Source: an uncultured Fimbriimonas sp. (GTDB taxonomy: Bacteria; Armatimonadota; Fimbriimonadia; Fimbriimonadales; Fimbriimonadaceae). Taken from it: DNA of 46,257 bases. The stretch lies in assembly GCA_945952345.1 (NCBI GenBank), contig CAMFIS010000007.1, positions 1 to 46,257 of the forward strand. Direction: 5' to 3'. The notes below the pieces were generated by a model. It worked only from the letters and a program-made list of their open reading frames with translations, did no database searches and had not been told where the DNA came from. The position numbers were made by a program, and so were the translations under genes. Below are positions 41,519 to 46,257 of the stretch, one piece after another; positions within the stretch are counted from its first letter, which is position 1; every line of letters starts with the position of its first letter.

Positions 41519-41531
41519 GTCCCAAATGTTC

Positions 41532-41554
41532 GGATGCCACGGAGGGCAGAAGGA
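41532..41554 (+). promoter_or_regulatory. Three GGA motifs in the csrA leader (putative CsrA sites)
   Basis: GGA at 41532, 41541 and 41552 lie within 23 bases directly before and across the csrA start codon; two are in the form GGATG and the last includes the Shine-Dalgarno region (CAGAAGGATG). CsrA binds GGA in such positions, so autorepression is likely. Confidence 0.5.
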
Positions 41555-41760
41555 TGCTAGTCCTCACCAGGAAAGTTAACCAAACCATCATCATCGGAGA
41601 TAACGTCGAAGTTGTCGTTCTCGAAGTTCGAGGCGAGCAAGTTCGGCTTGGCATTCGTGCCCCCCGTGATGTCACGGTCCATCGAAAGGAGATCTACGAG
41701 CAGATTGCGGAAGAAAACCGCGGCGCTGCCGAAGTTCGTCCGGAAGATATTCCCGAATAG
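41554..41760 (+). CDS. csrA: CsrA, mRNA-binding translational regulator
   Basis: 68 residues. The N-terminus [20 protein letters not shown] is the canonical first strand with the Arg 6 region, and [20 protein letters not shown] carries the second RNA-binding site with Arg ~44. A C-terminal acidic extension ([16 protein letters not shown]) is of the length found in FliW-regulated CsrA proteins, where this tail contacts FliW. CsrA represses flagellin and other mRNAs by covering GGA motifs at the ribosome site. Confidence 0.98.
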   Translation: MLVLTRKVNQTIIIGDNVEVVVLEVRGEQVRLGIRAPRDVTVHRKEIYEQIAEENRGAAEVRPEDIPE

Positions 41761-41775
41761 GCTGGCCCAGCCGAT

Positions 41776-42255
41776 ATGAGTGTGCTTCGCTCGAATTCAC
41801 CGATCAACGGGTCGGATTCCGACCCAACCGTTTCTTTTGCCGACCGCATTGCTGTGGCCGGCAATTGCAGTTTTGGCTGCCTCGCCGTCTCTGCAGTTTG
41901 GAGCGGGCTCTTCTTCGTCAAACCTAGCTTGGCAATGTCTTCCATTCTCGTCCTGAGCGCACCACTCGTGGCAACCGGACTCTTGGTGCTCCTGGCCGGA
42001 TTCAGCAAGAACCTGATCCCTAAACCTCGCCTCAGTATGCCGTTGCCGTTCACGCTGCCCATCATCTGGTGCTTACTGTGCTACATGGCAATTCTGCTCA
42101 TCTCCACCCAGTCGAGCGAGACGCGCGTCATTCCCGAACCTCTGTTGGCTTCACTCGCGTGGACCAAGCTTCGCAATCTTATTCGGGTTTGCATCGCTCA
42201 GATCGCGGTCTTAGGAATGTTCGCTTGGCTCTCGGAACGCAAGGAGCATGTGTAG
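41776..42255 (+). CDS. Membrane protein with three predicted helices, unknown
   Basis: 159 residues, no family recognised. A soluble N-terminus of ~25 residues is followed by hydrophobic segments at ~30-50 (CSFGCLAVSAVWSGLFFV), ~55-75 (ILVLSAPLVATGLLVLLAGF) and ~92-110 (FTLPIIWCLLCYMAILLIS), and perhaps a fourth at ~137-153. It lies between csrA and ribF in the same direction, 15 bases after csrA, and its stop overlaps the ribF GTG, so it belongs to the flagellar operon read-through. The 15-base gap can form a small hairpin GGCTG/CAGCC. Confidence 0.6.
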   Translation: MSVLRSNSPINGSDSDPTVSFADRIAVAGNCSFGCLAVSAVWSGLFFVKPSLAMSSILVLSAPLVATGLLVLLAGFSKNLIPKPRLSMPLPFTLPIIWCLLCYMAILLISTQSSETRVIPEPLLASLAWTKLRNLIRVCIAQIAVLGMFAWLSERKEHV

Positions 42256-43166
42256 TGCAAGTTCATTTTGGCGTCGAACTTCTGAAGCCGGAATGGGAGC
42301 AGGCGGTTGTCTGCATTGGAACCTTCGATGGTGTCCATCGCGGACACCAGCAGGTGATCGGCGCCGCCGTCGACCGTGCTCGGCAGCTTGAGGTGCCGGT
42401 CATAGTTGTCACCTTCGATCGTCACCCGCTTGCGGTTCTCAATCCCAGCAAAGCACCCAAAGCCATCGCGTCGCTCAAGATGAATCTGGAGCAGTTACAG
42501 GCGTTGGGAGTCGGCCTCAGCGTCGTGCTTCCCTTTAACGCTTGGCTCAGCCGAATGTCCGCCCAAGAGTTTCTCGATACCATCCTGTTCGAAAAACTGC
42601 GAGCATCGTGTGTCGTGGTCGGGCACGACTTCGCGATGGGGAACGGACGTGAAGGCAACACGGATTGGCTCCAGCAGCATATCGAGACGATTGTCGTTCC
42701 GCCGTACGAAGTGGACGGCGTCCGCGTCAGCTCCAGCATCATCCGCGATTTGGTCGGGAAGGGCGAAATTGAGGTCGCCAATCGCTATATGGGCCGTGGA
42801 TTTGAAGTCCAAGGCTTTGTCGAACATGGCCAAAAACTGGGCCGGACGCTCGGCTTCCCAACGGCGAACATCGCACGTAGCTTTGATCAGGTGATGCCAA
42901 AAGATGGTGTTTATGCAACGTGGTTCTTCGTCGATGGTAAGAAATTCAAGGCCGCCCTCGCGGTCGGAACACGGCCTGCAGTCGGTGGCCACGGCCGGAC
43001 CATCGAAGCGTATCTATTGGACTATCCCGGCGAGTCTCTCTACGGCCAACACATTCGTTTGCGTCTGGAAGGATTTCTTCGCAGCGAAGAGAACTTTTCC
43101 AATTTAGATGAAATGATCGGACAAATGGGGCGCGACGTCGAAGCGGTGAGGCTCCGATTAACGTAA
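42255..43166 (+). CDS. ribF: RibF, bifunctional riboflavin kinase/FAD synthetase
   Basis: Converts riboflavin to FMN and FMN to FAD. 303 residues from GTG 42255, whose first base is the last base of the upstream TAG. The N-terminal nucleotidyltransferase domain shows VCIGTFDGVHRGHQQVIG (HxGH-type site), VTFDRHPLAVLNP and the ISSS-like VRVSSSIIRDLVGKGE; the C-terminal kinase domain shows GRTLGFPTANI, KDGVYATWF and a long LRLEGFLRSEENF. A frame open further upstream (from 42069) overlaps the membrane protein and can be dismissed. Confidence 0.95.
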   Translation: MQVHFGVELLKPEWEQAVVCIGTFDGVHRGHQQVIGAAVDRARQLEVPVIVVTFDRHPLAVLNPSKAPKAIASLKMNLEQLQALGVGLSVVLPFNAWLSRMSAQEFLDTILFEKLRASCVVVGHDFAMGNGREGNTDWLQQHIETIVVPPYEVDGVRVSSSIIRDLVGKGEIEVANRYMGRGFEVQGFVEHGQKLGRTLGFPTANIARSFDQVMPKDGVYATWFFVDGKKFKAALAVGTRPAVGGHGRTIEAYLLDYPGESLYGQHIRLRLEGFLRSEENFSNLDEMIGQMGRDVEAVRLRLT

Positions 43167-43178
43167 GTCTAGGTTAAG

Positions 43179-43679
43179 ATGACTTCGGGCAAAAAAATAC
43201 TTGGTGTGACCGCTGGGGTGGTCGTACTCCTCGTAGCCGGACGCGTAGCGATCGGCTTTCTCAACCAACCCGACGACAAAACATTAATCCTTCAGGCGGT
43301 TAAGGACGCGCAGCAGGCGAGCAAAGAGGGCCGCCCGGGGGGCGTACTGGACTTCTTGAGTAAATCGCTGAATGTGAACGGCGAAGCGGCGGGCGGCTAT
43401 GGTTCAGAGATTTCTAAGTTCATCAAAAACCAAAAGCCGGATGTTGAGTTTCAAGATCTTTCGCCGCAAATCTTTGGTGAGACCGCTCGAATCGAAACCC
43501 CGGCAACTGTAAAGGTGAATATTCTCACGTTTTCCAAGGATGTCCCAATTCCAAAAGTCGAGATCGAACTCAAGAAGGAGAACGATTACGAGTGGTTCAT
43601 CATTCCGAAGAAGAGCTGGAAAATAACCGACATCCGGGCTGCTGGAGTTGATTTCTCTAATTTTGCTCCGGGTAATTAA
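43179..43679 (+). CDS. Membrane-anchored protein, unknown
   Basis: 166 residues. One N-terminal helix (~6-27, ILGVTAGVVVLLVAGRVAIG) anchors a soluble domain that begins with a helix LILQAVKDAQQASKEGRPGG with LDFLSKSLNVNG, and ends in strands (VKVNILTFSKDVPIPKVEIE, WFIIPKKSWKITDIRAAGVD). The helix-then-sheet order recalls small NTF2-like or SnoaL-type periplasmic domains, but this is weak. The ATG is 3 bases after TAGGTT. A terminator follows directly. Confidence 0.65.
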   Translation: MTSGKKILGVTAGVVVLLVAGRVAIGFLNQPDDKTLILQAVKDAQQASKEGRPGGVLDFLSKSLNVNGEAAGGYGSEISKFIKNQKPDVEFQDLSPQIFGETARIETPATVKVNILTFSKDVPIPKVEIELKKENDYEWFIIPKKSWKITDIRAAGVDFSNFAPGN

Positions 43680-43693
43680 AAAAACTTGAAACC

Positions 43694-43723
43694 AACTCAA
43701 AACAGCATCTGTTGAGAGTTTTT
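43694..43723 (+). terminator. Terminator after the membrane-anchored protein gene
   Basis: AACTC (43694-43698) pairs with GAGTT (43716-43720) and AACAG (43701-43705) with CTGTT (43709-43713), separated by a small AA/GA internal loop; the T-run TTTTT (43719-43723) overlaps the end of the stem. Confidence 0.6.
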
Positions 43724-43790
43724 GGGTATATAACCCTGGCGATCGAACGAAGTCAAGAGCCGTTCTTTTTGCCATAGACAGGAGGAAAAC

Positions 43791-44093
43791 ATGAAAAACA
43801 CTCTTATGATTCTCGCCGTTAGCGCTATCCTTGGCGCTCTGCTCGTAGGTTGCAGCAGCTCGCCCGAAGGCAACACCGACAGCGCTGCTAACGGTGCATC
43901 CGCTGGTGGCAATGCTCCGAAGTCGAACAGCATGTCGACGACCGACACCAATGCTGCTTCCAGCGCAACCCCGGCAGCAAACACTCCGGCCGCTGGCAAC
44001 ACCCCAGCCGCTGGTAACACTCCGGCTGCTGGCGACAACAAGCCTGCTGGTGACAACAAGCCAGCCGACAACGCTCCGGCAACCAACAAGTAA
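43791..44093 (+). CDS. Small repeat-containing lipoprotein
   Basis: 100 residues. The type II signal KNTLMILAVSAILGALLVGC gives lipidation at Cys ~21 (LVGC lipobox). The mature part is a disordered Ala/Asn/Thr/Pro-rich chain with near-identical hexapeptides (NTPAAG repeated three times, then DNKPAG/DNKPAD). It has the strongest Shine-Dalgarno in the window (AGGAGG, 6 bases before ATG) and terminators on both sides, so it is probably an abundant single-gene mRNA. The -10 is perhaps TATAAC near 43730. A short hairpin GAACG/CGTTC followed by TTTTT lies in its leader. The function may be that of a spacer lipoprotein of the cell envelope. Confidence 0.85.
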   Translation: MKNTLMILAVSAILGALLVGCSSSPEGNTDSAANGASAGGNAPKSNSMSTTDTNAASSATPAANTPAAGNTPAAGNTPAAGDNKPAGDNKPADNAPATNK

Positions 44094-44115
44094 TTCCGTC
44101 TCGGAATGAAAATCT

Positions 44116-44152
44116 GAAATCGTCTCCCATTCGGGGGACGATTTCTTTGTTT
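44116..44152 (+). terminator. Strong terminator after the small lipoprotein gene
   Basis: GAAATCGTCTCCC (44116-44128) pairs with GGGGGACGATTTC (44133-44145), 13 bp with one wobble and loop ATTC, then TTTGTTT. Confidence 0.92.
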
Positions 44153-44158
44153 CGGCGG

Positions 44159-44164
44159 TATGGT
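44159..44164 (+). promoter_or_regulatory. TATGGT -10-like box before the M29 aminopeptidase
   Basis: TANNNT match 10 bases before ATG 44175; it contains the upstream ATG at 44160, which argues for the later start. Confidence 0.4.
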
Positions 44165-44174
44165 TCATTTGGCT

Positions 44175-45296
44175 ATGCTCGATCCTCGCGTTACAAAGCT
44201 TGCGGAACTGCTTTGTACTCACTCCACCCAGCTCAACGAAGCTGACAATCTTCTTATCCATGCATTCGATATTCCGGAAGAATGTGTCGCCGAAGTCGTG
44301 CGCATCGCGCAAAGTAAAGGCGCGAAGGTCGCGGTTCGACTCGAAAGCAGCCTCGTTCGTCGCCAGATTCTTCATGGACTAAGCGAGGCCAGCGCCCAGC
44401 TCATCGCCAAGGTTGAGAAGTACGAGATGGAGCAAATGACGGCTTACATCGCGCTTCGAGGCACCAATAATTATGCCGAGACTTCGGACGTGTCCGGTGA
44501 CATCATGAACCTGTGGGCTCGAGAATATACGACGCCAGTCGTCTTCGGTGTCCGCGTCCCCAAAACCAAGTGGGTCGCGCTCCGATGGCCCAGCGCAGGC
44601 ATGGCTCAACAGGCCAACATGAGCACGCCGGGATTCGAGAAGTTCTATTTCGATGTCTGCACCATGGACTATGCCCGCATGGCCAAGGCTTGCGAGCCGC
44701 TTCAGGAGTTGATGAACAACACGGATCGTGTCCGCCTTGTCGGACCTGGCACAGATTGTTCGTTCAGCATCAAAGGCGTTGGCGCGGTTGCCTGCACAGG
44801 CCGACGAAACATCCCCGACGGCGAATGCTTCTCGGCGCCGGTCAAGGACTCCGTGAACGGAGTGGTGCAATACAACACGGTTTCCCTGTACCAGGGCACC
44901 GAGTTTAAGGACATCCGGTTGACGATGAAGGACGGCAAGATTGTCGACGCCGAGGCCGGACCGAACACGGCTCTCATCAACAAGATTCTCGACACCGACG
45001 AGGGCGGCCGCTACTTCGGTGAGTTCGCCATCGGGTTCAATCCATACATTCTCCACCCGATGAAGGACACGCTGTTTGACGAGAAGATCGCGGGTAGCTT
45101 CCACTTTACGCCGGGCAACTCGTACGACCCGCCGGGAGGCAATGGTAACGTGAGTTCGATCCACTGGGACATCGTCAACATCCAGCGACCGGAATATGGC
45201 GGCGGCGAAATCTGGTTCGATGACGTGATGATCCGCAAGGACGGTCTATTCGTGCTCCCCGAACTGCAGGGCCTGAATCCCGAGAATTTGAAGTAA
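44175..45296 (+). CDS. M29 family aminopeptidase (aminopeptidase T-like)
   Basis: Metal-dependent exopeptidase of 373 residues from ATG 44175 (MLDPRVTKLAELL); five extra residues would be added from ATG 44160. Family motifs: NIPDGECFSAPVKDSVNG, with the metal-binding Glu and the GE(C/V)F(S/T)AP pattern; GRYFGEFAIGFNP with another Glu; FHFTPGNSY with His; and the terminal HWDIVNI with His and Asp. These supply the two-metal site known from Thermus aminopeptidase T and staphylococcal AmpS. Enzymes of this family are cytoplasmic and of broad specificity. It stands alone between a terminator and a repeat-rich gap. Confidence 0.92.
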   Translation: MLDPRVTKLAELLCTHSTQLNEADNLLIHAFDIPEECVAEVVRIAQSKGAKVAVRLESSLVRRQILHGLSEASAQLIAKVEKYEMEQMTAYIALRGTNNYAETSDVSGDIMNLWAREYTTPVVFGVRVPKTKWVALRWPSAGMAQQANMSTPGFEKFYFDVCTMDYARMAKACEPLQELMNNTDRVRLVGPGTDCSFSIKGVGAVACTGRRNIPDGECFSAPVKDSVNGVVQYNTVSLYQGTEFKDIRLTMKDGKIVDAEAGPNTALINKILDTDEGGRYFGEFAIGFNPYILHPMKDTLFDEKIAGSFHFTPGNSYDPPGGNGNVSSIHWDIVNIQRPEYGGGEIWFDDVMIRKDGLFVLPELQGLNPENLK

Positions 45297-45322
45297 TAAT
45301 TGGCTTCCGGTCAACCCGATGT

Positions 45323-45406
45323 GGCACTGTCAACGACCTCTGCCTCGCGTTCGTTCATTTTCACGAGGCACGAGTGAGAACGAACTGAGGTTGGGAGTTG
45401 GCAGTG
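45323..45406. repeat. GGCACTG-family element able to fold as a nested pseudoknot
   Basis: The outer stem is CACTGTCAAC (45325-45334) with GTTGGCAGTG (45397-45406), continued by GACCTC with GAGGTT. Inside, TGCCTCG (45341-45347) pairs with CGAGGCA (45364-45370), and GTTCGTTC (45349-45356) with GAACGAAC (45378-45385); these two helices interlock as a pseudoknot. Confidence 0.6.
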
Positions 45407-45443
45407 TTCTGGAATGGGGAACGAGATAAACGCATTCATTTCT

Positions 45444-45640
45444 AGCCCCAATGGGGCGGTTCTACTCTTAACCTAGGGCGGCGCAGCCCTAGGTAGGTGT
45501 ATGTGAATCGCGGCCTGTAGGGCAGCGCTAATTCCATGCAATGTTTGGCATTAACGCGCCCCTTCAGGCCGCATTACAGTCGGTTTTCCTCACCTAGGGC
45601 GTTGCCCTAGGCTAAGAGTAGAGCCGCACCTTTGGTGCTG
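45444..45640. repeat. REPIN-like inverted pair of CCTAGGGC units
   Basis: A forward unit (45444-45530: GCCCCAATGGGGCGG, CCTAGGGC...GCCCTAGG, GGCCTGTAGGGCAGCGC) and an inverted unit (45551-45640: CCCTTCAGGCCGC, CCTAGGGCGTTGCCCTAGG, GGCTAAGAGTAGAG, CCGCACC) face each other across ~20 bases. Confidence 0.75.
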
Positions 45641-45690
45641 GATTTGTTAAAGGTGGAAATTAACCTCTGAACTTGTCAGTCTCAATCTTT

Positions 45691-45757
45691 CTGAAGCCTG
45701 AAGCCTGAAGCCTGAAGCCTGAAGCCTGAAGCCTGAAGCCTGAAGCCTGGAGCCTGA
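45691..45757. repeat. CTGAAGC heptamer tandem repeat, 9 units
   Basis: Eight perfect CTGAAGC units, one CTGGAGC variant and a partial CTGA. The same array with five units is at 33162-33200 within the same flanks. Confidence 0.95.
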
Positions 45758-45764
45758 CTCCTAA

Positions 45765-45802
45765 CTTCTTTGCGCTGGCCCTGCCGCTTCTCTGCGCTTC
45801 CC
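45765..45802 (-). repeat. Inverted GAAGCGG/CCAGCG repeat, end of composite cassette copy 2
   Basis: CTTCTTTGCGCTGGCCCTGC followed by CGCTTCTCTGCGCTTCCC; matches 33208-33245 and the inverted forms at 9812 and 31704. Confidence 0.65.
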
Positions 45803-45823
45803 ACCCTCCACTCCCCAAACGGG

Positions 45824-45829
45824 TAAACT
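45824..45829 (+). promoter_or_regulatory. TAAACT -10-like box before ndk
   Basis: TANNNT match 9 bases before ATG 45839; the same hexamer precedes typA, queF and lpdA. Confidence 0.45.
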
Positions 45830-45838
45830 CTCCCTCGA

Positions 45839-46255
45839 ATGGAAACCACTCTTGTCCTCATCAAGCCAGGCGGAGTTTCGCGAAATCTCATCGGCGAAAT
45901 CACCCGACGAGTCGAAGCCCGTGGCCTGAAAGTCGTAGGACTCAAGCTTATCAATGCCGAGCGGGGCACCGTCGAAGCCCACTACGCCGAGCATAAAGAG
46001 CGACCGTTTTTCAAAGATGTTTGTGACTACCTCACCAGCGGACCTATCGTCGCCATGGCCGTCAGCGGGACCAATGCCGTTAAGGCCATTCGAGCTATGA
46101 TGGGCGCAACCAACCCGGTCGACGCCGCCCCCGGAACCGTCCGAGGCGACTTCGCCCTCACCATCGACGCCCACCTCTCGTACTTCTGCAGCGATTCGGA
46201 CATTGCCGCCCGCGGAATCTCGCTTTGCTACCCCCAATCCCTTGTCTACAACTGA
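45839..46255 (+). CDS. ndk: Nucleoside diphosphate kinase homologue lacking the active-site His motif
   Basis: 138 residues, normal Ndk length. Family sequence is strong over the first ~100: TLVLIKPGGVSRNLIGEI with the active-site Lys, EHKERPFFKDVCDYLTSGP, then MMGATNPVDAAPGTVRGDFAL with the nucleotide-binding Arg and Thr. The catalytic segment, normally N-[IV]-[IV]-H-G-S-D-S, reads LSYFCSDS here: Phe or Tyr stands where the phosphorylated His should be, and the preceding Asn is gone. The C-terminus LCYPQSLVYN is also unlike the usual EI-LFF. Ndk balances NTP pools with a phospho-His intermediate, so this protein is either inactive in that reaction or has another role. The reading frame is intact. 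Confidence 0.85.
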   Translation: METTLVLIKPGGVSRNLIGEITRRVEARGLKVVGLKLINAERGTVEAHYAEHKERPFFKDVCDYLTSGPIVAMAVSGTNAVKAIRAMMGATNPVDAAPGTVRGDFALTIDAHLSYFCSDSDIAARGISLCYPQSLVYN

Positions 46256-46257
46256 CG

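Larger units (their letters stand above)
45297..45838. other. 542-base repeat-rich gap, no gene
   Basis: From left to right: a pseudoknot-capable palindromic element (45323-45406), a REPIN-like inverted pair of CCTAGGGC units (45444-45640), the spacer shared with 33111-33161, the CTGAAGC array (45691-45757), an inverted GAAGCGG repeat (45765-45802) and the ndk -10 box. The short minus-strand open frames here only read through the heptamer array. Confidence 0.75.

Noticed and set aside
42069-42254. N-terminal extension of RibF
   Set aside because: These codons overlap the membrane protein gene, and the family starts normally at the GTG at 42255, which overlaps the preceding stop.
43404-44375. 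323-codon minus-strand frame covering the small lipoprotein
   Set aside because: It crosses two terminators and three plus-strand genes and reads the repeats as SG/VASG runs; not a real gene.

Overview
The window looks like chromosomal DNA of a diderm, flagellated, moderately GC-rich bacterium. Lpt lipopolysaccharide-export genes, FlgH/FlgI outer rings, an outer-membrane barrel protein and lipoproteins all point to an outer membrane. Gene content (DUF3084 next to an RNase H-like protein, archaeal-type cupin phosphoglucose isomerase, FliW-CsrA, a binding-protein/permease fusion) and the frequent TANNNT boxes directly before start codons fit best with Armatimonadota (Fimbriimonas-like). That placement is inference from memory; no search was run. 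I see no tRNA, rRNA, CRISPR array, insertion sequence, integrase or phage gene.

Layout. 1-4.2 kb: a tightly overlapping cell-envelope operon (LptA/C-like end, lptB, lptF/G permease, DUF3084 coiled-coil protein, RNase H-fold protein), then typA to 6.1 kb. 6.1-9.8 kb: a secreted dihaem protein, a small-protein/nucleotidyltransferase pair that resembles a toxin-antitoxin module, an S51 peptidase and a membrane coiled-coil protein. 9.9-14.5 kb (minus strand): queF, two large paralogous exported proteins with an STN-like N-terminal domain, and a cupin-type phosphoglucose isomerase between them; the promoter-proximal paralog carries one in-frame TGA. 14.6-16.1 kb: dihydrolipoyl dehydrogenase. 16.3-19.6 kb: a sugar ABC transporter in which the binding protein is fused to the first permease, followed by the second permease, with no ATPase gene. 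20-23.3 kb: M1 aminopeptidase and malate dehydrogenase. 23.3-33.3 kb: accessory and housekeeping genes (caspase-like secreted protein with a calcium loop, barrel protein, isochorismatase fold, ankyrin protein, UbiD, lipoprotein, S1/P1 nuclease, HtpX, two small exported proteins), with palindromic repeats in the gaps.

33.3-43.2 kb is one long flagellar cluster: flgF, flgG, flgA, flgH, flgI, flgJ, a flgN-like gene, flgK, flgL, fliW, csrA, a membrane protein and ribF. It builds the distal rod, the P and L rings and the hook-filament junction, and ends with the FliW-CsrA switch that couples filament assembly to translation. A sigma-28-type promoter (TAAA-N15-GCCGATTC) lies directly before flgF. 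The FlgA here carries an extra N-terminal domain that resembles the beta-domain of the rod proteins encoded just upstream. 43.2-46.3 kb: a membrane-anchored protein, a small lipoprotein, an M29 aminopeptidase, a repeat-rich gap and an ndk-like gene that has lost the usual active-site histidine motif.

Two genome-wide themes are visible. Most transcription-unit heads have a TANNNT -10-like box 5-12 bases before the start codon and no Shine-Dalgarno sequence, while many operon-internal genes have Shine-Dalgarno sequences or overlap the preceding gene, which suggests widespread leaderless transcripts. The intergenic gaps hold at least three families of palindromic repeats, including REPIN-like inverted pairs, a duplicated composite cassette with a variable CTGAAGC heptamer array, and one ~85-base segment able to form a nested pseudoknot.
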